This document shows positions 32,838-40,474 of a DNA stretch of 55,000 nt, piece by piece. Within the stretch, counting starts at the first letter, position 1; each line of letters begins with the position of its first letter. Below the pieces are notes generated by a model. It did not search any database and was not told the DNA's origin. It saw only the letters and a program-made list of their open reading frames with translations. The translations under genes were made by a program, and so were the position numbers. Origin of the DNA: an uncultured Pelagibacteraceae bacterium (GTDB lineage: Bacteria > Pseudomonadota > Alphaproteobacteria > Pelagibacterales > Pelagibacteraceae); assembly GCA_902513955.1 (NCBI GenBank), contig CABXOW010000010.1, positions 1 through 55,000 on the forward strand. Reading direction: 5' to 3'.

Positions 32838-33569
32838 ATGAAAACATTGACCATTATACCATCAAGATTGTCAGCATCAAGGCTGCCAGGTAAGCCTTTA
32901 CTAAAAATAAAAGGTTTATCAATCATTTCACATGTATTTAAAAGAGCTCAGGAAGCCAATATTGGAGATGTTGTCGTTGCAACAGAAGACCAAGAGATAG
33001 TAAATGATGTCATAAAAAATGGTGGTAGAGCTATATTAACAAGTAATGATCATAAAACGGGTACTGATAGAATTTATGAGGCATTAAAAAAATTAGAAAT
33101 AAAAGGTGTAGATTTAATAATGAATTTACAAGGAGACGAACCAGCAATTAATATTGAAGATATCATTAGCTTAAATGAAAAAATGATTAGCAATCAAAGT
33201 AAAATGGGAACTCTTGCTGCTAACATTAAAGACCTTAAAGATTTAGAAAATGAAAATATCGTAAAGGTTATAACTAAAAAAGATCTTAATGAAGATGAGT
33301 TTTCTGAGGCAGAGATTTTTTTAAGAAAGTCTTCAAATAGAGATAAAACTTATCATCATATAGGAATTTATTGTTATTCAACTGAAATATTAGAAAAATT
33401 TGTAAAATTAAAACAATCTCAAAATGAAATTGAAAATAGATTGGAACAGCTAAGAGCGTTGGATAATAATATTGAAATAAATGTTGCTCTCGCTAAATCA
33501 TCTCCAATAGGAGTTGATACTGAAGAAGATTATCTAGCCTTAAAAAAAATTATGGAATATAAAGATTAA
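32838..33569 (+). CDS. kdsB: 3-deoxy-manno-octulosonate cytidylyltransferase
   Basis: Activates KDO with CTP for lipid A core synthesis. The start is put at the ATG at 32838, which gives the family N-terminus MKTLTIIPSRLSASRLPGKPL; an upstream in-frame start at 32793 would add 15 residues with no family match. Other motifs are LQGDEPAIN and HHIGIYCYS. The stop overlaps the pheA ATG by one base. Length 243 residues is normal. Confidence 0.94.
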   Translation: MKTLTIIPSRLSASRLPGKPLLKIKGLSIISHVFKRAQEANIGDVVVATEDQEIVNDVIKNGGRAILTSNDHKTGTDRIYEALKKLEIKGVDLIMNLQGDEPAINIEDIISLNEKMISNQSKMGTLAANIKDLKDLENENIVKVITKKDLNEDEFSEAEIFLRKSSNRDKTYHHIGIYCYSTEILEKFVKLKQSQNEIENRLEQLRALDNNIEINVALAKSSPIGVDTEEDYLALKKIMEYKD

Positions 33570-34405
33570 TGAGTAAAATTTATTTTCAAGGTACTTTTGG
33601 AGCATATTCGCATTTAGCTGCTTTGTCAGTTGATTCTGATGCAGAAATATTGCCCTGTAAAACTTTTGATGAATGTTTTAATAAAGCAAGCCTAGAACTA
33701 GATTGTAAAATAATTATCCCTGAGTCAAACAGAATTACAGGAAATATTGGTATTGAATATTTGATCTTCAAGCACAGACTAAATATTTACAAAGAACATT
33801 TTCAAAAAATAGAACATAATTTATTAGGTCAACCTGGTGCAAAAATTAGTGATATTAAAGAAGTATATTCTCATGCACAAGGTTTGTCACAATGTTCAAA
33901 ATTTATAAAAGAAAATAATATAGTAGAACATATTAGGGCGGATACAGCTGGATCTGCAGAAATGATTTCAAAAACAAAAGATATAAAGCAGGCTGCAATA
34001 GCATCAACTTTAAGTGCTGAAATTTACGGATTAGATATTGTTAAAAAAAATATTGAAAATGAGAGTGGTAATTTAACAAGATTTTTAATCATGGGAAAAA
34101 ATATTTCTCAACCTGAATTTAAAAGTAAAAAATATATTACTTCTTTTTTATTTAAGCTTAAAAGTAAGCCAGCAGCTCTGTATCAATCACTTGGAGGTTT
34201 TGCGATTAATGGAGTGAATTTAACAAAGTTGCAAAGTTATCCAGAAAAAAATACATTCGACTCATTCTTTTTTTTGTGTGATTTAGATGGACATATTGAA
34301 GATCTAAAAATTCAAAAATCTTTAGAAGAACTGGGTCTTCATTGTGAAGATTTTCACGTCTTAGGTGTTTTTGAGGCTGATAAGTTAAGAGATAAAAAAA
34401 AATAA
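33569..34405 (+). CDS. pheA: Prephenate dehydratase
   Basis: Converts prephenate to phenylpyruvate. The 278-residue protein has a periplasmic-binding-fold catalytic part (FQGTFGAYSHLAAL, IIIPESNRITGNIG, NLTRFLIMG with the essential Thr-Arg-Phe) and a C-terminal ACT domain. The ACT effector motifs are altered: KPAALYQSLGGFAINGVNLTKL is normal, but the usual ESRP is QSYP, so feedback by phenylalanine may differ. It overlaps kdsB by one base. Confidence 0.92.
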   Translation: MSKIYFQGTFGAYSHLAALSVDSDAEILPCKTFDECFNKASLELDCKIIIPESNRITGNIGIEYLIFKHRLNIYKEHFQKIEHNLLGQPGAKISDIKEVYSHAQGLSQCSKFIKENNIVEHIRADTAGSAEMISKTKDIKQAAIASTLSAEIYGLDIVKKNIENESGNLTRFLIMGKNISQPEFKSKKYITSFLFKLKSKPAALYQSLGGFAINGVNLTKLQSYPEKNTFDSFFFLCDLDGHIEDLKIQKSLEELGLHCEDFHVLGVFEADKLRDKKK

Positions 34406-34412
34406 TCTTTTT

Positions 34413-34442
34413 TTGTAGAATAGAAAATATAACTGCTATAAT
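34413..34442 (+). promoter_or_regulatory. Extended -10 promoter of the SRP RNA gene
   Basis: TGCTATAAT places a perfect -10 (34437-34442) behind a TG extension, with a weaker -35 TTGTAG (34413-34418) at 18 bases. The predicted start falls at about 34449, exactly where the SRP RNA 5' stem begins. Confidence 0.7.
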
Positions 34443-34448
34443 AGTTTT

Positions 34449-34532
34449 GGAGGCTAGAGGTGGATTCTGCTTGAACCCGACCAGATCCTAACGGAAGCAG
34501 TCGTAGAGACAGTTATTCAGGTTCTAGTCTCC
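34449..34532 (+). ncRNA. ffs: Signal recognition particle RNA (4.5S type)
   Basis: The outer stem pairs GGAGGCTAGA (34449-34458) with TCTAGTCTCC (34523-34532). The conserved Ffh-binding domain is seen as GACCAGATCC, tetraloop TAAC, GGAAGCAGTC (34480-34503), with the CAG/GGAAGCAG symmetric loop typical of SRP RNA. The tetraloop is of the URRC class rather than GNRA. At about 84 bases it is a compact bacterial 4.5S RNA without an Alu domain. The gene sits between pheA and dnaX; in many bacteria ffs also precedes dnaX. Confidence 0.92.
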
Positions 34533-34546
34533 TTAAAATAAATAAA

Positions 34547-36217
34547 ATGAATAACAACTCTAAAGTATTAGCATTAAAATATAGACCAAAAACTTTTGAT
34601 GATCTTATTGGACAAGAAGTAGTGGCTGAAACTATAACAAATTCAATTAAAGCAGACAAAATTCCTAATGCTTATCTATTCACTGGAATAAGAGGAATTG
34701 GTAAAACTACAACTGCTAGAATTGTTGCCAAAGGACTTAATTGTTTAAATGGCATAGAAAATTTATGCAAACAAGATCTATGTGATAATTGTAAATCTAT
34801 AGCAGACTCTAGTCACATCGATGTGCTTGAAATGGATGCGGCCAGCAAAACAGGTGTGGATGATGTAAGAGATTTAATTGAATTTTCTAGATATGGCCCG
34901 ACATCAGCAAAATATAAGATTTTTATAATTGATGAAGTTCATATGTTAAGTAAACAAGCATTTAATGCTCTATTAAAAACACTTGAAGAACCACCGCAAT
35001 ATTTAAAATTTATTTTTGCAACTACAGAGATTAAAAAAATACCTATTACCGTGGTCTCAAGGTGTCAAAGATTTGATTTATCTAGAATTAAATCTTCAGA
35101 ATTATTTGAGTTCATTAAAGATATAAAAGAAAAAGAAAACGGTAAAGCATCAGATGAAGCTTTAAAATTAATTGTAAAAATATCAGAAGGATCCGTAAGA
35201 GATGCACTATCTTTATTGGATAGAGCTTTACTAAGCTTAGATGAAAAAACAGAGTTAGATCTTAATGCAGCACAAAAAATTTTTGGATATTTTGACAAAT
35301 CTCAATTAATTAATATATTTGAATTAATATTAAAAGGAGAAGAGGAAAAAGTTATTAATATTTATAGAAAAATTTACGATCAGGGTGTTGAACCAAAAGT
35401 ATTTATGAATGACTTTTTAGAAATACTTTATTATTTTAAAAATATTAACTCATTATCTTTGGAAAGCACAAATTTCTCTCTTAATGATGAGGAGTTTTCA
35501 AAAATAAAAGATATTTCTAATCAAGTAGATTCTAAAGTTTTAATTTTATTTTGGCAGTTTGCAATATCCTCACTTGAAGAATTAGATATTGTCTCCAACC
35601 AACATTTATCAATTGAAATGTTTTTAATAAGATTAATGCATTTAAGTTCAATTAAGTTAAAGAAAAATTTAGATCAAGAAGAAAGGAATAATAATTTAGA
35701 CAATCAAACAGTAAATGAAGAAAACGAACAGAAGTTTGAGGATAATTCAAGAACTGTTAATCAAATAAAAAATATAGCCCAAGAAGACAAACATAAACCA
35801 GAGGTTAAACCAAAAATTAAAGCGATAGATAAAAATTTGATAAATTCCTTTGATGATCTTATCGATATCTGTAATTTAAAAAAGGAAATTAAACTAAAAC
35901 ATGAATTAGAAAAAAATGTGAATCTTGTGAAATTTGAAAGAAATAGAATTGAAATTTCTTTTAATGATAATTTAGATAAAGATTTTGTAAAAGATCTTTC
36001 ATCAAAACTTTTTGAATGGACTGCTGAAAGATGGATTATTACTTTTAGTAAATCTAAAGGAGAGATGTCAGTAAAAGAAAAACAAAAGAATAAAAAAGAT
36101 GAATTGATTAATGAGATTAAAAATTTGGAAATTTATAAGAAGGTAATGAAAAAATTTCCTGATGCAGAACTTATAGATGTTAAGTTGAATGAAAAAGAAA
36201 AGGATAAAAATGACTGA
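34547..36217 (+). CDS. dnaX: DNA polymerase III subunit gamma/tau
   Basis: The clamp-loader ATPase. The 556-residue protein shows Walker A (GIRGIGKTTTAR), a four-cysteine zinc module (from CLNGIENLCKQDLCDNC), Walker B (FIIDEVHML), the SRC sensor (VVSRCQRFDL) and a C-terminal tau-like region rich in lysine. It follows ffs by 14 bases, and its stop overlaps ybaB by eight bases. The dnaX-ybaB-recR order is the classic one. Confidence 0.95.
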   Translation: MNNNSKVLALKYRPKTFDDLIGQEVVAETITNSIKADKIPNAYLFTGIRGIGKTTTARIVAKGLNCLNGIENLCKQDLCDNCKSIADSSHIDVLEMDAASKTGVDDVRDLIEFSRYGPTSAKYKIFIIDEVHMLSKQAFNALLKTLEEPPQYLKFIFATTEIKKIPITVVSRCQRFDLSRIKSSELFEFIKDIKEKENGKASDEALKLIVKISEGSVRDALSLLDRALLSLDEKTELDLNAAQKIFGYFDKSQLINIFELILKGEEEKVINIYRKIYDQGVEPKVFMNDFLEILYYFKNINSLSLESTNFSLNDEEFSKIKDISNQVDSKVLILFWQFAISSLEELDIVSNQHLSIEMFLIRLMHLSSIKLKKNLDQEERNNNLDNQTVNEENEQKFEDNSRTVNQIKNIAQEDKHKPEVKPKIKAIDKNLINSFDDLIDICNLKKEIKLKHELEKNVNLVKFERNRIEISFNDNLDKDFVKDLSSKLFEWTAERWIITFSKSKGEMSVKEKQKNKKDELINEIKNLEIYKKVMKKFPDAELIDVKLNEKEKDKND

Positions 36218-36527
36218 TTTTACAAAGATTTTGGATAAAGCTAAAGAATTAGAAGCAAAAATGAAAGAAAGCCAAGAAAAAATTAAGGAGATAAAAGCTG
36301 AGGGAGTTTCAGGTTCTAATTCAGTCAAAATTACTCTTGATGGTGAAGGTGAGATGCAAAAAATTGAACTTTCTGATGAGATAATTAAAGAAAATAAGAC
36401 AATAATTGAGGATTTAATTGTTGCAGCTCATAATAGTGCAAAATCACAGTTAAAAACAAAGACCACTGAAGAAATTTCAAAAGCTGCAGGAGGTTTTGGA
36501 ATTCCTGGTTTTAAATGGCCTTTATAA
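36210..36527 (+). CDS. ybaB: YbaB/EbfC nucleoid-associated protein
   Basis: A small DNA-binding protein, 105 residues, found between dnaX and recR in most bacteria. I chose the ATG at 36210 (MTDFTKILDKAKELEAKM); an in-frame start at 36189 would add seven lysine-rich residues inside the dnaX tail. A long N-terminal helix, then VKITLDGEGEMQKIELSDE and LIVAAHNSAK fit the family. It is coupled to recR six bases downstream. Confidence 0.93.
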   Translation: MTDFTKILDKAKELEAKMKESQEKIKEIKAEGVSGSNSVKITLDGEGEMQKIELSDEIIKENKTIIEDLIVAAHNSAKSQLKTKTTEEISKAAGGFGIPGFKWPL

Positions 36528-36533
36528 TTAATA

Positions 36534-37136
36534 ATGCAGAATATTAGCGAGATTGAGGAATTAATTAAATTAATTTCAAAGCTTCCAGGATTAGGACCTA
36601 AGTCAGCTAAAAGAATAGTTCTAAAACTTATTAATAACCGAGACGAGTTAGTAAAACCTATCGCAAGCACACTAGCCCAGGTTTATAAAAATGTAACAAG
36701 ATGTAATTCATGTGGTTCATTAAAATCTAATTTAAATGGGTGTTTTAATTGTGAAAGTTTGAAAGAAAAATATACAAAAATTTGTGTTGTGGAAGATATT
36801 GCGGATCAGTGGTCAATTGAAAGCTCGAATATTTTTCAAGGATATTTTCATATTTTAGGAGGAACAATTTCCTCTGTTGGTCAAAGAAAAGAGGATCTTT
36901 TAATTAATTCTTTAGTTGAAAGAGTAAATAGAGATAACATAGAAGAAGTTATACTTGCAACAAGTGCAACTGTAGAAGGACAAACTACAGCGTACTATAT
37001 TCAAGATAGTTTAAAAAATACCAATGTTAAAGTCACTAAATTAGCACAAGGATTACCTGTGGGTGGTGAGATCGAAAATCTAGATGATGGAACTTTATTT
37101 TCTGCTTTTAAAAATAGAACTGGTTTAAAATCTTAA
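36534..37136 (+). CDS. recR: Recombination protein RecR
   Basis: Acts with RecO and RecF in gap repair. The 200-residue protein has a helix-hairpin-helix (LISKLPGLGPKSAKRIVL), a four-cysteine zinc finger (CNSCGSLKSNLNGCFNC), the Toprim start VVEDIADQWSIE and the Walker B-like C-terminal region ATSATVEGQTTAYYI. It converges on malate synthase with no gap. Confidence 0.95.
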   Translation: MQNISEIEELIKLISKLPGLGPKSAKRIVLKLINNRDELVKPIASTLAQVYKNVTRCNSCGSLKSNLNGCFNCESLKEKYTKICVVEDIADQWSIESSNIFQGYFHILGGTISSVGQRKEDLLINSLVERVNRDNIEEVILATSATVEGQTTAYYIQDSLKNTNVKVTKLAQGLPVGGEIENLDDGTLFSAFKNRTGLKS

Positions 37137-39320
37137 TCAAATTGATTTTTTTATTAATCTATTAAAATGAAGTAATGGTTCTGTATACCCAGATGGTTGA
37201 TATTTTCCATGAAAAACTAAATCACATGCTACTTTAAAAGCTATTGATTTTTCAAAATTTCCAGACATAGGTTGATAAGGGTCTTGGTCTTTCATGCTAC
37301 TGTCTTTAAGGTTTTGGTAATCAACAACTTTAGCCATTTTTTTCATAATTTCTAAAACTTGTTTTTTACTACAGACGCCATGATGTAACCAATTTGCAAT
37401 ATGTTGACTACTTATTCTACAAGTTGCCCTATCTTCCATTAAACCTATACCATTAATATCTGGAACTTTTGAGCATCCCACTGATTGATCTATCCATCTG
37501 ACAACATACCCTAAAATACCTTGAGCGTTATTTTTTAGCTCCTTTTCAATTTCATCTTTTGACCAATTGGGATCATTATTTACTGGTATTGTTATTAAAT
37601 GATTTAAATTAGCTGGTTTTCTTTTTTTAATTTTTTGATGTAAAGAAAAAACATCAATTTCATGATAATGCAACGCGTGGATAGCAGCAGCCGTTGGAGA
37701 AGGGACCCAGGCACAATTTGCTCCAGACATGGGATGTGAAATTTTCTGAGTCATCATTTCATTTAGTAAGTCTGGCATGGCCCACATACCTTTCCCTATC
37801 TGTGCCTTACCAGAAAAACCACACATTAAACCTATATCAACATTATTATTTTCATAAGTTTTTATCCATTTAGTTGATTTCATATCGCCTTTTAATTCCA
37901 TTGGACCAATTTCCATAGATGTGTGAATTTCATCACCAGTTCTGTCAAGAAAACCTGTATTAATAAAAAATACTCTTTTTTTTAAAATTCTAATACATTC
38001 CTTAAGATTAACCGAGGTTCTTCTTTCTTCATCCATTATTCCACACAAGATTTGGTTTTTTTTTAATTTTAAAAATTTTTCAACCTTATCAAAGATAAGA
38101 TTAGTAAATGCACACTCCTCTGGGCCATGCATTTTTGGTTTTACAATATAAATAGAATTAGTTCTTGAATTACCTTTTTTCTTAAAATCGTGAAGACAAG
38201 CAGCTGAGGTTATAAAGGCATCTAGAATTCCCTCTGGACATTCAGAACCATCTTTTAAAAGTATTGCATGATTTGTCATTAGATGACCTACATTTCTGTT
38301 CAATAATAATGATCTTCCATGTAATTTGATTTTTTTATTCTTAACAGAATAATATTCTCTGTCAGGGTTTAATTTTCTTTTAATTATTTTACCTTTTTTT
38401 TTAAATTTTGAATTAAGAGTTCCCTTCATTAACTGTAACCAATTTCTGTATCCTAAAACTTTATCTTCAGCATCAACTGCAGCTACACTATCTTCATGAT
38501 CGCAAATTGTTGAAATAGCTGATTCTAAAATAACATCATGAATTTTTAATGGGTCTTGGTTGCCATCAGGATTATTTTTTTCTAATTTTTTATTATAATC
38601 AAATATTATATCTATATGAAGATTATTATTTACGAACAAAAGAGATGTTAATTTATTTTTAACTTTTTTATATCCAACTAATTGTTTTTTATCTCTTAAT
38701 TCAATATTTAATTTTCCATTATTTATATTTGGTATTTTATCCAAATTTTTCCAACTTATATTTTTAAGAGGTATATATTTGTCTAAAAGAATTCTGCTAT
38801 ATTCAATAACATTTTTTCCTCTTATTGGATTATATGTTTTACCTTTTAATGCACCTCTGGTTTCTGGAATTATATTTGAGCCATATAAACTATCATAAAG
38901 ACTTACCCATCTTGCATTGGCACCGTTTAATAAAAATCTTGCATTTGTCACTGGACAAACCAATTGAGGACCACAAATACTTGAGATTTCTTTGTCTACA
39001 TTTTTAGTTACAATTTTAAAGTTTGGACCAGATTTTTTAAGATAGCCTATTTTTTGTAAAAAGATTTTATATTCGTTAAAATTGAATTTTTTTTCTTTTC
39101 TTTCAAGATGGAAAGAATCTATTGATTTTTGTATTTTTTCTCTTGTCTCTAAGAGCTTTTTATTTTTTGGCGATAAATCATGTACAGTTTTACTAAACCC
39201 TCTCCAGAATTGATTAGTAGAGATACCAGTTCCAGGCAGTAATTCTTTATTAACAAAATCTAAAAGTACATGGGAGACAGATAAATCACAAGTTTTTATG
39301 AATTTTTCTTTTTTTTTCAT
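37137..39320 (-). CDS. glcB: Malate synthase G
   Basis: Condenses glyoxylate and acetyl-CoA to malate in the glyoxylate shunt. The 727-residue size fits the G isoform. Visible parts are the start region VLLDFVNKELLPGTGIST, GPEECAFTNLIFDKVE, FINTGFLDRTGDEIHTSME, KGMWAMPDLLNEMM and ANCAWVPSPTAAAIHALHYH. Only 53 bases separate it from divergent accA, so the glycine riboswitch reported before this gene in some SAR11 strains cannot be present here. Confidence 0.95.
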   Translation of the reverse strand: MKKKEKFIKTCDLSVSHVLLDFVNKELLPGTGISTNQFWRGFSKTVHDLSPKNKKLLETREKIQKSIDSFHLERKEKKFNFNEYKIFLQKIGYLKKSGPNFKIVTKNVDKEISSICGPQLVCPVTNARFLLNGANARWVSLYDSLYGSNIIPETRGALKGKTYNPIRGKNVIEYSRILLDKYIPLKNISWKNLDKIPNINNGKLNIELRDKKQLVGYKKVKNKLTSLLFVNNNLHIDIIFDYNKKLEKNNPDGNQDPLKIHDVILESAISTICDHEDSVAAVDAEDKVLGYRNWLQLMKGTLNSKFKKKGKIIKRKLNPDREYYSVKNKKIKLHGRSLLLNRNVGHLMTNHAILLKDGSECPEGILDAFITSAACLHDFKKKGNSRTNSIYIVKPKMHGPEECAFTNLIFDKVEKFLKLKKNQILCGIMDEERRTSVNLKECIRILKKRVFFINTGFLDRTGDEIHTSMEIGPMELKGDMKSTKWIKTYENNNVDIGLMCGFSGKAQIGKGMWAMPDLLNEMMTQKISHPMSGANCAWVPSPTAAAIHALHYHEIDVFSLHQKIKKRKPANLNHLITIPVNNDPNWSKDEIEKELKNNAQGILGYVVRWIDQSVGCSKVPDINGIGLMEDRATCRISSQHIANWLHHGVCSKKQVLEIMKKMAKVVDYQNLKDSSMKDQDPYQPMSGNFEKSIAFKVACDLVFHGKYQPSGYTEPLLHFNRLIKKSI

Positions 39321-39373
39321 TATTTTTTAATATATCATTTTATTGTCAAATTTTAGTTTATAAAGAAATTAAT

Positions 39374-40471
39374 ATGAAAAATTATCTTAATTTTGAAACT
39401 GATATTAAAAATCTGGAGTCTGAGATAGAAAAATTAAAAGATCCTTATAATCAAGAGGGTCTCTCTGAAGTAGACACTCAAAAAATATCTAGTACTCAAG
39501 CTGAGCTTGATGAAAAATTAAAAGAAATCTATTCAAACCTCGATCCTTGGCAAACAACTATGGTTGCTCGTCATGAAGATAGACCTAAATCAAAGTTTTT
39601 TATTGATAAATTGTTTGATGACTTCATTTCTTTATCAGGTGATCGTTATTATGGAGAGGACAAATCTGTATTAACTGGATTTGCAAAATTTAATGGCACC
39701 TCAGTTTTGGTGATAGGTCAAGAAAAAGGTGAAAATTTAGAGACTAGAATTGAAAGAAATTTTGGAATGATGAGACCCGAAGGTTATCGTAAAACAATTC
39801 GATTAATGAATTTAGCGAATAAATTTAGCATCCCAATAATATCATTTATAGATACACCAGGAGCATATCCAGGTGTTGGAGCAGAAGAAAGGGGACAAGC
39901 AGAGGCTATCGCTAAATCAATTGAGTGTTGTATGGAACTAAGAGTTCCAACTTTAGCAATTATCATTGGAGAAGGGGGCTCAGGAGGAGCAATAGCATTA
40001 GCATCATCTAATAAAGTAATTATGTTAGAAAATGCAATTTATTCAGTAATTTCTCCAGAGGGATGTGCAACTATTTTATGGAGAGATCCAAAAAAAATGC
40101 TCGATGCTGCAAAAGCGATGAAACTTTCAGCAAAAGATTTGTTAGAATTAAAAGTTATTGATGAAATAATTCCTGAGCCATTAGGAGGCGCACATAGAGA
40201 TAGGGATCAAATGTTAGAAGGATTAAAAGATTCTATATCAAAAAATTTAGGTTATTTCAAAGATTTGTCATCTGAAGAAATAATGAATGAAAGGAAAAAT
40301 AAATTTTTAAAAATTGGAAGAAATAAAGGATTTATTAGTAATTCTGAAGATTTAAGTACATTGACAGTTAAACAAAATAATCTTGATAAAATTTTCAAAT
40401 CAAAAAAAATTTTAATAGGATCAGTAATCGTGGGTTTAGTTTTGTTGCTTGTTGCTTTTAGCCTGTTTTAA
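39374..40471 (+). CDS. accA: Acetyl-CoA carboxylase carboxyltransferase subunit alpha, with membrane tail
   Basis: Forms the carboxyltransferase with AccD. The body fits AccA (LNFETDIKNLESEIEKLK, FDDFISLSGDRYYGEDKSVLTG, FIDTPGAYPGVGAEERGQ, IIGEGGSGGAIAL, SPEGCATILWRD). The protein is 365 residues, about 45 longer than usual. The extra C-terminus ends in a 20-residue hydrophobic run (346-365, ILIGSVIVGLVLLLVAFSLF) behind lysines, which looks like a tail anchor. There is no frameshift sign. Confidence 0.93.
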   Translation: MKNYLNFETDIKNLESEIEKLKDPYNQEGLSEVDTQKISSTQAELDEKLKEIYSNLDPWQTTMVARHEDRPKSKFFIDKLFDDFISLSGDRYYGEDKSVLTGFAKFNGTSVLVIGQEKGENLETRIERNFGMMRPEGYRKTIRLMNLANKFSIPIISFIDTPGAYPGVGAEERGQAEAIAKSIECCMELRVPTLAIIIGEGGSGGAIALASSNKVIMLENAIYSVISPEGCATILWRDPKKMLDAAKAMKLSAKDLLELKVIDEIIPEPLGGAHRDRDQMLEGLKDSISKNLGYFKDLSSEEIMNERKNKFLKIGRNKGFISNSEDLSTLTVKQNNLDKIFKSKKILIGSVIVGLVLLLVAFSLF

Positions 40472-40474
40472 ATT

